Source of the DNA: CAYFKJ01 sp964528595
Lineage (GTDB): Bacteria; Pseudomonadota; Alphaproteobacteria; UBA2966
DNA: 64,000 nt
Direction of reading: 5' to 3'
Assembly: GCA_964528595.1 (NCBI GenBank)
Contig: CAZGTM010000006.1
Coordinates: 1-64,000 of the forward strand
In this document: one piece after another, positions 1 through 9,157 of the stretch
Layout of the letters: each line of letters begins with the position of its first letter
Position numbering within the stretch: position 1 is the stretch's first letter
The notes under the pieces: model-generated
Told to the model about the DNA's origin: nothing
What the model saw: only the letters and a program-made list of their open reading frames with translations
Databases searched by the model: none
Position numbers and translations under genes: made by a program

Positions 1-55
1 GAGCCGGCCGCTCATAACGGTCTGGTTGCAGGTTCGAGTCCTGCCGGGCCCACCA
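1..55 (+). tRNA. tRNA, anticodon CAT (Met or Ile2), 5' end outside window
   Basis: The visible part is the 3' two thirds of a tRNA. The anticodon stem GGCCG/CGGTC encloses the loop CTCATAA, with anticodon CAT at 13-15. The T arm GCAGG-TTCGAGT-CCTGC lies at 28-44. The acceptor 3' strand CGGGCCC is at 45-51, with discriminator A52 and an encoded CCA at 53-55. The sequence resembles alphaproteobacterial elongator tRNA-Met, but a lysidine-type tRNA-Ile2 shares this anticodon, and the 5' half that would help decide is missing. Confidence 0.9.
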
Positions 56-143
56 CCGGCTCCTGCGAGTGAGGGCCAATTGAATGGGGCGGGGTGGTGG
101 CGCCGGCCAGGTTCGAGCTATTTCGAGAGTGCCTATTCCGGAG

Positions 144-959
144 CTAGCTGTGGGCATCCCGATAAATGCTCGCCAGCTGTCGTGCTGCCGCGACAACAAT
201 GCTTAGAGCATCGGTCGTGCCGTCCGCGTGGCCTTTTTCGAAATCCCCCTCGATCCGGCCCATCTGGTTGGTGACGTGCACGAAGCAGACGACCGGTTTG
301 CCGCGCGCCCTGGCAAATGCATAGAGCGCGGCGGCTTCCATCTCGACGGCGAGCAAGCCGCGCTCGCGCATGGCCTCGAGGGCTTCCTCGGTTTCCCGGA
401 ACGGCGCGTCGGTCGTCCAGGTCGCTCCCTGCAGGACGGGAACGCCGAGGTCGGCGAAGGCGCCCTTCAGTGCTTTGATCAAGGCTTCCGGAGCGTCGCT
501 GAACGCCGCCGGCGGCTGATAATGATAGCTCGTGCCCTCGTCGCGCAACGCCCGGTCGATCAGGATGAAATAGGGCGGGGTTTGCACCGGTTTGATCTGC
601 CCCGACGAGGTCACGCTGATCAGCAGCCTGCACCCCGACGCGAACAACTCCTCGGCCACCAGTACGGCGAAGGCCGAGCCCACCACGCAGCCGATGACAC
701 CCAAGGTCACGCCGCTCTCTTCGAAAACATAAAGATCGGTGTGATAGCAGGCCCAGCCGTCATGACGCCGCGTCCGCCCTTCCTCGCGTAATCGCCGCAC
801 GATATCGCCGTCCGGGTCCAGCAGGCAGACAGCCGGCACCGGTTCGACCGTGGCCGACTTCTGGCGCCGCGCCTCGCGCAACATGGCTTCGGGCGTAAAC
901 GCCGAGGGCTTGTCATAGTGCTTGTCGGTCAGGATTGGAGAACGTCCGTCATCTGCCAT
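144..959 (-). CDS. nucleoside phosphorylase family protein (uridine/purine type)
   Basis: A 271-residue protein of the PNP/UDP phosphorylase fold, which splits nucleosides with phosphate into base and ribose-1-phosphate. The signature VEMEAAALYAFA near residue 215 is the ribose-binding Met-Glu region of this family, and a glycine-rich central stretch fits the phosphate site. The reading frame stays open upstream to about 1331, but that part is antisense to the dehydratase gene. The ATG at 959 has a purine-rich AAGAGG upstream and gives the normal family length. It is divergent from the gene at 1090 across about 130 bp that must hold both promoters. Whether the substrate is uridine, a purine nucleoside or another base cannot be read from sequence. 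Confidence 0.85.
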   Translation of the reverse strand: MADDGRSPILTDKHYDKPSAFTPEAMLREARRQKSATVEPVPAVCLLDPDGDIVRRLREEGRTRRHDGWACYHTDLYVFEESGVTLGVIGCVVGSAFAVLVAEELFASGCRLLISVTSSGQIKPVQTPPYFILIDRALRDEGTSYHYQPPAAFSDAPEALIKALKGAFADLGVPVLQGATWTTDAPFRETEEALEAMRERGLLAVEMEAAALYAFARARGKPVVCFVHVTNQMGRIEGDFEKGHADGTTDALSIVVAAARQLASIYRDAHS

Positions 960-1089
960 CGGTATCGGCCTCTTATTGGTTTCCGCCGCCGCCGACGAAT
1001 AGTGAGCATTATCCGACAAAACTGAGTATCGTTTCCAGCATCCACGGGCCGTGTTTGCGGAAAGCCCACAGGGCGTGAATGGGGGATCA

Positions 1090-2034
1090 ATGACTGCACC
1101 AAGTTTCGACGATATCGAAACCGCCCACGAGCGCATCAAGGACCGGGTGCGGCGGACGCCGTGCCTGCGCACGCGGTTCGTCAAGAAACCGATGCATGCG
1201 GGTCGCCTGATGCTCAAACTCGAATGCCTGCAGGTTACCGGATCGTTCAAGCCCCGCGGCGCCAACAATGCGATCCTCCAACTAGATGACGCGTCGCTCA
1301 AGCGGGGGGTCATTACCGCTTCCGGCGGCAATCACGGTCTGGCGGTGGCCTATGCGGCAAAGGCGTCGGGCGCCCGGGCCGTGATACATCTGCCGGAAAG
1401 CGCACCAGCGGAAAAGGCCGAAAAGCTTCGGGCCTGGGATGCCGAAGTGGTCGTTGACGGGCCCGACTTCGACGATGCCAACGAGTTGGCGCTGGCCCGG
1501 GCCGAACGCGAGGGCATGACTTACCTTCACCCCTTCAGCCACCCTCACGTGATCGCCGGGCAGTGCACCGTGGGCCGCGAGATGATGAAACAAGCGGCTG
1601 ATATCGACATCGTGCTCGTCGCGGTCGGCGGCGGCGGATTGATCTCCGGCGTCGCCACGGCGGTCAAGGCCATGAAACCGGACGCCATGGTCATTGGCGT
1701 TGAAGCGGTGGGGGCGCCGACACTCAGGAATTCCCGCGATGCCGGCGAACTGGTCACGCTTGAAAAAATCGAGACGGTGGCAAACACGCTGGCCCCGAGA
1801 CGGAGCGCCGATCTCAACTTCGCCATCATCGAGCGTCTGGTTGACGACATAGTTCTCGTCAGCGACGACCAGATGCGTGCGGCGGCCCGTTGGCTTTGGT
1901 TCGAGATGGGCATCGCGGCGGAACTGTCGGGCGCCGCGGCGCTCGCCGCCCTCCAGTCGGGCGCCGTGGCGTTTCCCGCAGATTTGACCGTCGCCGCGAT
2001 CGTCTGCGGCGCTGGCAGCGACGGCATCGGCTGA
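1090..2034 (+). CDS. threonine/serine dehydratase-like PLP enzyme
   Basis: A 314-residue fold-type II PLP enzyme of the threonine ammonia-lyase / serine racemase group. The PLP lysine is K54 in GSFKPRGA. The SGGNHG loop near residue 78 binds the substrate carboxylate, and GGGGLISG near 180 grips the cofactor phosphate. There is no C-terminal ACT domain, so it is the short catabolic type rather than the isoleucine-inhibited biosynthetic type. I chose the ATG at 1090 because GGGGG lies just upstream; a GTG at 1051 would add 13 residues. Likely chemistry is deamination of Thr or Ser to the keto acid and ammonia. That would feed the keto-acid oxidoreductases downstream, but this link is inference. 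Confidence 0.87.
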   Translation: MTAPSFDDIETAHERIKDRVRRTPCLRTRFVKKPMHAGRLMLKLECLQVTGSFKPRGANNAILQLDDASLKRGVITASGGNHGLAVAYAAKASGARAVIHLPESAPAEKAEKLRAWDAEVVVDGPDFDDANELALARAEREGMTYLHPFSHPHVIAGQCTVGREMMKQAADIDIVLVAVGGGGLISGVATAVKAMKPDAMVIGVEAVGAPTLRNSRDAGELVTLEKIETVANTLAPRRSADLNFAIIERLVDDIVLVSDDQMRAAARWLWFEMGIAAELSGAAALAALQSGAVAFPADLTVAAIVCGAGSDGIG

Positions 2035-2384
2035 TCCCGCCTACGGCTGCGGGTTTCATCGAATAGGTCCGCTCGGGGCGGGATCTCCGAGCGCGGATCA
2101 AGCGGGTTCGACCGCTTGATATGGATCAAATGCCATTCGGATGCCGCAGGTTAAATTGGGTCAACGACGAGTAAGCAGTGCCCGATTAGCTACCCTTCAA
2201 TGAAATTCTTAGTCCTGAAAACCCATTGCGGTAACAGATTTATCGCATAACCATAATATTGTTATGGATTAATTCGACTTTAACGAGAAAATCAAGCTCA
2301 AGTATTTATTTGTTTTGGAAATTTGGCTAAGAACTCCTTTCGGTTTCTTCCGAGTGGGCGCAGACGAGCGGGGAGAGGACAGGT
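2035..2384 (+). promoter_or_regulatory. 350 bp non-coding region upstream of the ior/kor operon
   Basis: No gene is seen here. The first part holds a perfect inverted repeat, ATCAAGCGG (2097-2105) and CCGCTTGAT (2112-2120), with a 6-nt loop. It lacks a T-tract, so it may be an operator or a weak terminator for the dehydratase gene. From about 2150 to 2330 the DNA becomes AT-rich, unlike its surroundings, which suits a promoter. A strong ribosome site, GGGGAGAGGA, sits just before the iorA ATG at 2385. No -35/-10 pair can be assigned with confidence. Confidence 0.5.
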
Positions 2385-4214
2385 ATGACGGTAGTAGAAC
2401 AAGTAAAAGCGGCCCCGGCGCAGTCTGAAAACCGGGCGCGTCCGATGACCGGCAACGAGGCCATCGCGCGCGGCGCCTGGGAGGCCGGGATTAAGGTTGC
2501 GGCGTCCTATCCGGGCACGCCCAGCACCGAGATCATGGAAAACATGGCGAAGTATCCGCCGACGGACGTCCACGCCCAGTGGTCGACCAACGAAAAGGTC
2601 GCGTTGGACGTGGCCTGCGGTGCCTCGCTGGCGGGCGTCCGCGCCTTGGCGACGATGAAGCACGTCGGTCTGAACGTCGCCGCCGACGCCCTGATGTCGC
2701 AGGCCTACATCGGCGTCAACGGCGGTCTGGTCATCGTGGTCTGCGACGATCCCGGCATCCACAGTTCGCAGAACGAACAGGACACCCGCATCTTCGGCCG
2801 CTTCGCGCAGGTTCCTGTGATGGAACCCGCCGACGCCCAGGAGGCTCTGAATTACACCCGCGCCGCCTTTGAAATCAGTGAGCGGTACGACACGCCGGTT
2901 ATCGTCCGCAGTACGACCAGGCTCTCACATACCCGCAGCTCCGTCATGATGGGCGAGCGCGAGGAGGCGCCGGAGCGCACATTCGACGAACAGCCGGCCA
3001 AAAACGTGATGATCCCGGCCCACGCCCGGTTGCAGCACCCCAAGATTCTGGAGCGCACGGAGCGGCTGGCCGAGGATCTGGAGCAATCCGAGTTCTTCGA
3101 CTGGCAGCAGGGCGACACCAAGGTCGGCATCATCACGGCCAGCACGTCCTATGCCTACGTGAAGGAAAACCTGCCCGACGCCGGCGTATTGAAGCTCGGT
3201 TTCACCAATCCCATGCCGCGCAAACTGATCGAGGAATTCTGCGCCGCCCACGACCGCGTCATCGTGGTCGAGGAACTGGAGCCGGTGATCGAGGAGCAGC
3301 TGAAAGTTTGGGGCCTGGCGGTCGAGGGCAAGGATCATTTCTCGCGCCTTGGCGAACTGTCGCCCGAAGCGGTGCGCGACGGCTTCGTCAGCGCCGGGCT
3401 GCTGGAGGCCGAAGACGCGCTGCCGCCGTTCGAGTTCGAACAGCAGCCACGGCCGCCCGTGCTCTGCGCCGGCTGCCCCCACGCCATGGGCTACACCGCC
3501 GTGCGGGGCCTGGGCGCGCGCGTCGCCGGCGATATCGGCTGCTACACCCTGGCCGTCGTCGATCCGCTGGCGGCCATCGACATGACTGTTTCCATGGGAT
3601 CCAGCATCGCCAACGCCGTTGGCATCGACAAGGCGGGCACGGAAACCAAGCCCATCGTCGCCACCATCGGCGATTCGACCTTTCTCCATGCCGGCATTAC
3701 GCCGCTGATCGACGCCGTCTACAACAACGCCAACATCACGGTATTGCTGTTGGACAACCACATCACGGCGATGACCGGCGGACAGGATCACCCCGGCACC
3801 GGCCGGTCGCTGCGCGGCACGCCCACCCACAAGGTCGACTTCGAGGAAATCTGCAAGGCCGTGGGCGTCAAGTGGGTCCGCCGCGTAGATACCTACGATG
3901 CCGCGACGATCACCCAGATCGTGCGCGAGGCCATCGATTACGAAGGCGTCTCGGTCGTGATTTCGGACCGCCCCTGCGTGCTCGACCCGGTCAAGATCAA
4001 GGGACCGTCCCTGACCATCGACGCCGAAAACTGCACGGCCTGCCAGATCTGCATGAACCTCGGCTGTCCGGCGCTCTTATGGAGCGACGAATGGTTCGAG
4101 GGCCGTCACAAGGTGCGCATCGAACCGACCAGCTGCATCGGCTGTTCGGTTTGCGGGCAGTTCTGCCCCACCGGTGCAATCCAGGCCGACAAGGCGGTGG
4201 AACAAGATGCTTAA
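2385..4214 (+). CDS. iorA: indolepyruvate:ferredoxin oxidoreductase, alpha subunit
   Basis: A 609-residue subunit that carries thiamine diphosphate and oxidatively decarboxylates aryl or other 2-keto acids to the acyl-CoA, passing electrons to ferredoxin. The N-terminal pyrimidine-binding half includes AASYPGTPST near residue 40. The diphosphate-binding motif GDSTFLHAG is near residue 430. The C-terminus holds two 4Fe-4S sites beginning at C550 (CTACQIC) and C584 (CIGCSVCGQFC). The length is normal for IorA. It is first in the operon, and its last 8 nt overlap iorB. Indolepyruvate is the family's usual substrate; phenylpyruvate or other keto acids are possible. Confidence 0.95.
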   Translation: MTVVEQVKAAPAQSENRARPMTGNEAIARGAWEAGIKVAASYPGTPSTEIMENMAKYPPTDVHAQWSTNEKVALDVACGASLAGVRALATMKHVGLNVAADALMSQAYIGVNGGLVIVVCDDPGIHSSQNEQDTRIFGRFAQVPVMEPADAQEALNYTRAAFEISERYDTPVIVRSTTRLSHTRSSVMMGEREEAPERTFDEQPAKNVMIPAHARLQHPKILERTERLAEDLEQSEFFDWQQGDTKVGIITASTSYAYVKENLPDAGVLKLGFTNPMPRKLIEEFCAAHDRVIVVEELEPVIEEQLKVWGLAVEGKDHFSRLGELSPEAVRDGFVSAGLLEAEDALPPFEFEQQPRPPVLCAGCPHAMGYTAVRGLGARVAGDIGCYTLAVVDPLAAIDMTVSMGSSIANAVGIDKAGTETKPIVATIGDSTFLHAGITPLIDAVYNNANITVLLLDNHITAMTGGQDHPGTGRSLRGTPTHKVDFEEICKAVGVKWVRRVDTYDAATITQIVREAIDYEGVSVVISDRPCVLDPVKIKGPSLTIDAENCTACQICMNLGCPALLWSDEWFEGRHKVRIEPTSCIGCSVCGQFCPTGAIQADKAVEQDA

Positions 4215-5142
4215 CAAGGTGACCAATACCGACGCCGCCGGGGACAATGCCGAAGCGGCGCCCGCGGTGTCCAGCGAGCCGAAAAATGTCCTGATCGTCG
4301 GCGTCGGCGGCCAGGGTGTCATCATGGTCTCAAAGGTTCTGGCCCAGCTTTGCCAGGAGCAGGGCTATCAGGTCAAACAAAGCGAAGTTCACGGCATGGC
4401 CAAGCGCGGCGGCGTCGTCTTCAGCCACGTCCGGTTTGGTGAAACCGTGTGGTCGCCGACCATCGCCAAGGGCAAGGCCGACGTCCTGATCGCCCTGGAA
4501 TGGGCCGAGGGGTTGCGCTGGCTGAACTTCCTGAAGCCGGATACCGGTGTCTTTATCGCCGATACGCGCCGCATCGTACCGCCGTTTGCCTGCAAGCAAA
4601 GGGCGAAGGGCGCGGAGATCGGTTACGCCGAAAGCACGCCGGATGAGGTGCGTGACCGGGTCGGCGAGGCCTACGCCACCGACGCCACCGGCATGGCCGC
4701 CCAGGCCGGTGAGGCGAGGGCGGCGAATACCTTCCTGCTGGGCGCCTTGTCGATGGCGCTCGATTTTCCGCTCGATGACTGGCTAGAGGTTTTGAAGGCG
4801 ACGGTTCCGCCCAAGACCGTCGATATCAACGTCCGGGTCTTCGAACAGGGACGCAGCTGGATCGAAAAGGCGAAGTCCGGCGAACACGAAGAGAGCTACG
4901 CGCCGCTGATGCGGGACAAGACACCGTATTTCGAAAGTCGGCTGGAAATTATTCCCGAATGGTGCAAGAGCTGCGACATCTGCGTCAAAATGTGCCCGGA
5001 ACAGTGCCTGGTCCTGAACGCTGATCAGGTCGCCGAACTGACCGACCCTGCGCTTTGTACCGGCTGCCGCATTTGCGAATGGCTCTGCCCGGACCTCGCC
5101 ATTCATGTTCACAACACGGAATTGACGGAGACGGCCCAATGA
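4207..5142 (+). CDS. iorB: indolepyruvate oxidoreductase beta subunit fused to a 2x[4Fe-4S] ferredoxin
   Basis: A 311-residue protein. Residues 20-220 match the gamma/beta domain of keto-acid oxidoreductases (IorB), including GVGGQGV and the conserved EVHGMAKRGG stretch. The unusual part is a C-terminal ferredoxin with two cysteine groups starting at C253 (CKSCDICVKMC) and C284 (CTGCRICEWLC). Ordinary IorB is about 200 residues and has no clusters. The added domain resembles the separate delta subunit (KorD/PorD) of four-subunit enzymes, and no separate korD is found in this operon. The ATG at 4207 has GGCGGTGG upstream; an in-frame GTG at 4174 is a less likely start. The stop overlaps korA by ATGA. 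Confidence 0.92.
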   Translation: MLNKVTNTDAAGDNAEAAPAVSSEPKNVLIVGVGGQGVIMVSKVLAQLCQEQGYQVKQSEVHGMAKRGGVVFSHVRFGETVWSPTIAKGKADVLIALEWAEGLRWLNFLKPDTGVFIADTRRIVPPFACKQRAKGAEIGYAESTPDEVRDRVGEAYATDATGMAAQAGEARAANTFLLGALSMALDFPLDDWLEVLKATVPPKTVDINVRVFEQGRSWIEKAKSGEHEESYAPLMRDKTPYFESRLEIIPEWCKSCDICVKMCPEQCLVLNADQVAELTDPALCTGCRICEWLCPDLAIHVHNTELTETAQ

Positions 5143-6281
5143 CCGCGGCGGCGCCAATAAACCTACAGGGCAATCACGCCTGCGCTCTCGGTGCCATCGC
5201 CGCGGGTTGCGACTTCTATGCCGGATACCCCATCACGCCGTCCTCGGAGATCGCGGAACGCATGGCGGAAGAGTTGCCGCAAAGCGGCGGCGTCTTCATC
5301 CAAATGGAGGATGAGATCGGCTCCATGGCGGCGGCCCTGGGCGCCTCCATGGGCGGCTCGAAGTCGATGACCGCGACCAGCGGACCGGGTTTTTCGCTGA
5401 AGCAGGAAAACATCGGTTACGGCATGGGTGCCGAAATCCCCTGCGTCATCGTCAACGTGATGCGCGGCGGGCCGTCGACCGGCATGCCGACCCGGCCCTC
5501 GCAAGGCGACCTGATGCAGGCCCGCTGGGGGACGCACGGCGACCACCCGGTCATCGTCATCGCGCCGTCGTCGGTGGAGGAGATCTACCGCCAGACCGCG
5601 CGTGCCTTCGACCTGGCGGAAAGATTGCGCACACCGGTCATCATCCTGTTCGACGAAGCCCTGGGACACCTGGTCGAAACGGTCGAGCTTGGCCAGGACG
5701 GTTCCCTAAAGGCCTCAGAGCGGAAATGGGCGACGGGCAAACCAGAGCAGTATTTGCCCTACGCCGCCGGCGCCGACGGCGTGCCGGAGATGGCGCGGCC
5801 CGGCGACGGCTACCGCGTCCACACCACGGGCCTTTCGCATGACGAAGACGGCTTCCCGACGCAAAATCCCGAGGTCGTCGACAGCCAGCTCCAGCGCATT
5901 ATGGCCAAGATCGACAACCACCGTGACCTGATCGACGCTTTTGAGGCAACCGATTGCGAGGACGCCGATGTCGTCATCGTCGCCCTCGGCACTGTCGCGC
6001 GGGCAGCGCGGAGCGCCGTGCGCAAGTTGCGGGCGGAGGGCGTGAAGGCGGGGCTTTTCCGTCCCATCACGCTGTGGCCGTTTCCCGAAGAACAGTTTCG
6101 TGAAATCGCGGGCGGGGCGGCCAACATCCTGGTGGCGGAAATGAATGCCGGCCAGCTTTCGCTGGAAATGAATGCCGTCAAGGCAGACGGACAGAAGGTG
6201 ACGTCGATCAACCGTTTCGACGGAGAACCGATTGAACCGGCGGCGATCATCGCCGCGGTCGAGGAGTTGGCGGCACGATGA
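5139..6281 (+). CDS. korA: 2-oxoacid:ferredoxin oxidoreductase alpha subunit (KorA type)
   Basis: A 380-residue alpha subunit of the pyruvate/2-oxoglutarate:ferredoxin oxidoreductase family. The GYPITPSSEIAE motif near residue 29 binds substrate, and the glycine-rich GTHGDHPV region lies near residue 130. At this length it is the separate alpha chain of four-subunit enzymes, not the gamma-alpha fusion seen in many aerobic two-subunit KorAB enzymes. It overlaps iorB (ATGA) and korB (ATGA), so expression is probably translationally coupled. 2-Oxoglutarate is the best guess for substrate; branched-chain or aryl-glyoxylate keto acids cannot be excluded. Confidence 0.92.
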   Translation: MTAAAPINLQGNHACALGAIAAGCDFYAGYPITPSSEIAERMAEELPQSGGVFIQMEDEIGSMAAALGASMGGSKSMTATSGPGFSLKQENIGYGMGAEIPCVIVNVMRGGPSTGMPTRPSQGDLMQARWGTHGDHPVIVIAPSSVEEIYRQTARAFDLAERLRTPVIILFDEALGHLVETVELGQDGSLKASERKWATGKPEQYLPYAAGADGVPEMARPGDGYRVHTTGLSHDEDGFPTQNPEVVDSQLQRIMAKIDNHRDLIDAFEATDCEDADVVIVALGTVARAARSAVRKLRAEGVKAGLFRPITLWPFPEEQFREIAGGAANILVAEMNAGQLSLEMNAVKADGQKVTSINRFDGEPIEPAAIIAAVEELAAR

Positions 6282-7123
6282 ACGAACAATCGCCCAAGCA
6301 GTTCGAAATTCGCGAGTATCTGCGCGAGGAACTATTTCCCCATTTCATGTGCCCCGGTTGCGGTCACGGCATCGCGCTGCGCGCCCTCCTGTGGGCGGTC
6401 GATGAAATCGGTATCGACAAGGACAACCTGGCGATCGTATCGGGCATCGGCTGCTCCGGCCGCGTCGGCGCCTACATCGACGCCAACACCTACCACGTCA
6501 CCCATGGCCGTCCGCTCGCCTTCGCCACCGGCTTGAAACTGGCGCGCCCCGACCTGCAGGTCGTGGTCATCACCGGCGACGGCGACAGCCTGGCGATCGG
6601 CGGCAACCACCTGATCCACGCCTGCCGCCGCAACCTCGACATCACCTGCCTGATGCTCAACAACGAGGTCTACGGCATGACCGGCGGCCAGGTTTCCCCG
6701 ACGACGTCCGAGACGCGCTATACCACAACGACGCCGGCTGGAAACATCGAACCGACGTTCGATTCCTGCGCGCTGGCGACGGCCGCCGGCGCCGGTTTCG
6801 TCGGCCGTGAAATCACCCTGCACCTGCCCCGCCTGAAGGACTTGATGGTGGCCGGGCTCAATCACCCCGGCTTCTCGTTCCTCGAAGTCATGTCCGACTG
6901 CACCGAGATTTTCGGACGCAAGAACGATTTGGGATCGTCGGCGGAAATGGTGCTGGGCCAGAAGCGGACGATGCGGCCCGATGTCTACCGCAACGAGGTC
7001 GAGCAGCCGTTCCGCCCAAACGCCATGGAAACCGGCATCTTTACGCAAAACGACCGCCCCGAATACGGCGACAGCTACCGTCAACTGGTGGACCGGGTGC
7101 AGTCCGGCAAGAGCGGGGAGTAG
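6278..7123 (+). CDS. korB: 2-oxoacid:ferredoxin oxidoreductase beta subunit (KorB type)
   Basis: A 281-residue thiamine diphosphate-binding beta subunit. It opens with MCPGCGHG near residue 24, a family hallmark. It contains GDGDSLAIGGNH, the diphosphate and magnesium motif, near residue 108, followed by LNNEVYGMTGGQ. With korA and korC it forms the catalytic core that converts a 2-oxo acid and CoA to acyl-CoA and CO2. There are few cysteines beyond the N-terminal site, as in KorB rather than the cluster-rich PorB type. It overlaps korA by 4 nt and ends 3 nt before korC. Confidence 0.93.
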   Translation: MNEQSPKQFEIREYLREELFPHFMCPGCGHGIALRALLWAVDEIGIDKDNLAIVSGIGCSGRVGAYIDANTYHVTHGRPLAFATGLKLARPDLQVVVITGDGDSLAIGGNHLIHACRRNLDITCLMLNNEVYGMTGGQVSPTTSETRYTTTTPAGNIEPTFDSCALATAAGAGFVGREITLHLPRLKDLMVAGLNHPGFSFLEVMSDCTEIFGRKNDLGSSAEMVLGQKRTMRPDVYRNEVEQPFRPNAMETGIFTQNDRPEYGDSYRQLVDRVQSGKSGE

Positions 7124-7126
7124 GCC

Positions 7127-7693
7127 ATGGAAAGTTTTGAAATACGCTTCAGCGGCGCCGGCGGCCAGGGACTGCAGCTTTGCGCCGGCATCTATTCCCA
7201 GGCATTTTTGAATGACGGCTGGAAGGTGTCGTTTTCCCAAAGTTACGAGCCGACGTCCCGGGGCGGTTTGAGCCGCTCCGATCTGGTGGTCAGCCGGGAA
7301 ACCGCCGACTATCCGCTGGCCACTTCGCTCGATTATCTGCTGATCCTCGATCAGGCGGCGGCGGATGTTTCCGATCATCTCATCACTGCCGACACCCTGG
7401 TGATCCACGATCCGCGCCGGGTGCCGGAACCGCCCACGGGTTCTCACCGCTCCCTGGCGCTGGGTCTGAGCGAAACGGCGATTGCGCTGGGGTCCGAGCG
7501 GGTAACGAATGTCGTTGCCTGCGCGGCGCTGGCCGCGGCGGGTGACGTCGCGGAATTGCCGGCGGTCGAAGCGGCGTTGCGCAAACTGTCGCCGCCGAAA
7601 TTCCTTGACCTCAATATCAAGGCCCTGATGGCCGGTGTGAGCCTGGTGCAGGGCGGTGAGGACGTTCGGCAAAGCGCTGGAGCCCTATCCTAA
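7127..7693 (+). CDS. korC: 2-oxoacid:ferredoxin oxidoreductase gamma subunit (KorC type)
   Basis: A 188-residue gamma subunit with the GAGGQGLQLCAGIY N-terminal loop and the SYEPTSRGG stretch conserved in KorC/PorG chains. It is the fourth consecutive oxidoreductase chain. A separate ferredoxin (delta) chain is absent, consistent with the fused ferredoxin on IorB serving both enzymes. The gene starts 3 nt after korB, so it belongs to the same transcript. A gap of 93 nt follows before the AtuA-like gene. Confidence 0.9.
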   Translation: MESFEIRFSGAGGQGLQLCAGIYSQAFLNDGWKVSFSQSYEPTSRGGLSRSDLVVSRETADYPLATSLDYLLILDQAAADVSDHLITADTLVIHDPRRVPEPPTGSHRSLALGLSETAIALGSERVTNVVACAALAAAGDVAELPAVEAALRKLSPPKFLDLNIKALMAGVSLVQGGEDVRQSAGALS

Positions 7694-7786
7694 AAGTGAG
7701 CTTTCGCCCCGAACCTCCGTTCGGTCCGTGGCATGCAATTTGTTGTATGCTGGGGACATGGCGACCGGGACGGGAAATAGCGGCAA

Positions 7787-9157
7787 ATGACCAAGGTATT
7801 CGTCGGCTGCGGCGCGGGCTTTGCCGGCGACCGTTTTGACGCCGCCGGACCGGTCGTCGAGACCCTGGCCCGCTGCGACGGCGAGCGCTTCCTGATCTTC
7901 GAGGTGCTGGCCGAACGCACGCTAGCCATTGCCCAACGCTTGCGTGGCCACGAGCCGGACGGCGGTTACTCACCATACCTCGACCATTACCTGGAACCCA
8001 TCCTGGCCAAGGCCAAGGCGGCCGGTGTCCGCATCGTCACGAACGCCGGTGCGGCCAATCCGCTGGGGGCCGCCAAAAGGGTGCACGCCATCGCGGCCGA
8101 ACAGGGCATCGAAGGTTTGCGGGTGGCTGCGGTATCGGGCGACGACCTGCTGGCGGTTCATGACGTCGAGACCATCCGCGATCAGCCGACCATCGAGGGC
8201 CTCTCCCTGGCGGACCGCGAAATCGTCGCCGCCAACGCCTATCTCGGCGCCCGGCCCATCGCCGACGCCCTGGCTTTGGCTGCCGATGTCGTGCTGGTCG
8301 GGCGCACCACCGACGCGGCGCTGACCCTGGGGCCGCTGCTGCATGTCTTCGGTTGGGCCGGGGACGACTGGGACCGGCTGGCGCAGGGAACGTTGGCCGG
8401 TCACCTGCTGGAGTGCGGCGCCCAGGTGACCGGGGCCTACTTCGCCGATCCCGGCTTCAAGGACGTGCCCGACCTCGCGGAGGTGGGATTTCCCATCGCC
8501 GAAATCGATGCCAGCGGGGACATCGTCATCACCAAGGCGGACAACACCGGCGGCCTGGTCTCACGCGCCACGGTGATCGAACAGGTGCTCTATGAAATTC
8601 ACGACCCCACGGCCTACCTCACCCCCGATGTCACGCTCGATCTCGGTAACGTTTCGGTTGAGGAGGCCGGCCCCAACCGGGTCCGTCTGACGGGCGCGGC
8701 GGGCAAGCCCCCGCCGCCCACCCTGAAAGCGACGGTCAGCGTCGACGGCGGCTGGCTGGGCGAGGGGGAGATTACTTATGCCGGTCCCAACGCCCTGGCC
8801 CGCGCCGAACTGGCGGCTTCGGTGGTCCGGCGGCGCTGCCAGATCCTCGGCATCCAGGAAGCGCTGCGCGTCGACATCCACGGCGCGGGCGGCGTGCATG
8901 ACAACGACATGGGCAGCCGCCGGGCCATGCAGGATCTGCCCAAGGACGGCGAATACCGCCTGCGCGCCGCCGTGCGCAGCCGCGACCGTGAGGTTGCGCA
9001 GCGGGTCTCGGACGAAGTGCTTAGCCTCTATTGCTCCGGCCCCGCCGCCGGGGCCGGCGTGCGCCAATCGGTCGGCGAACAGGTCAGCACGGCGTCGATC
9101 CTGATCGACCGGGAAATGGTCCTACCGCATGTCCGGGCCGAGGTGGTGCCGGCATGA
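7787..9157 (+). CDS. AtuA family (DUF1446) protein, N-terminal domain protein
   Basis: A 456-residue protein of the DUF1446 family, named after AtuA of the Pseudomonas acyclic terpene utilisation pathway. Recognisable family stretches are the N-terminal FVGCGAGFAGDRFD, TNAGAANPLGA near residue 88 and DVVLVGRTTDAA near residue 168. The biochemical reaction of this family is not established. In AtuA itself the domain continues into a C-terminal ferredoxin-fold part. Here that part is a separate gene overlapping by ATGA. Lying behind the kor genes, it may act on an acyl-CoA or hydroxylated acid from the same pathway; that is inference. Confidence 0.82.
   Translation: MTKVFVGCGAGFAGDRFDAAGPVVETLARCDGERFLIFEVLAERTLAIAQRLRGHEPDGGYSPYLDHYLEPILAKAKAAGVRIVTNAGAANPLGAAKRVHAIAAEQGIEGLRVAAVSGDDLLAVHDVETIRDQPTIEGLSLADREIVAANAYLGARPIADALALAADVVLVGRTTDAALTLGPLLHVFGWAGDDWDRLAQGTLAGHLLECGAQVTGAYFADPGFKDVPDLAEVGFPIAEIDASGDIVITKADNTGGLVSRATVIEQVLYEIHDPTAYLTPDVTLDLGNVSVEEAGPNRVRLTGAAGKPPPPTLKATVSVDGGWLGEGEITYAGPNALARAELAASVVRRRCQILGIQEALRVDIHGAGGVHDNDMGSRRAMQDLPKDGEYRLRAAVRSRDREVAQRVSDEVLSLYCSGPAAGAGVRQSVGEQVSTASILIDREMVLPHVRAEVVPA

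Noticed and set aside
960..1331. Upstream extension of the nucleoside phosphorylase frame (395 residues in total)
   Set aside because: The extra part is antisense to the dehydratase gene and has no family similarity. The ATG at 959 has a ribosome site and gives the normal length.
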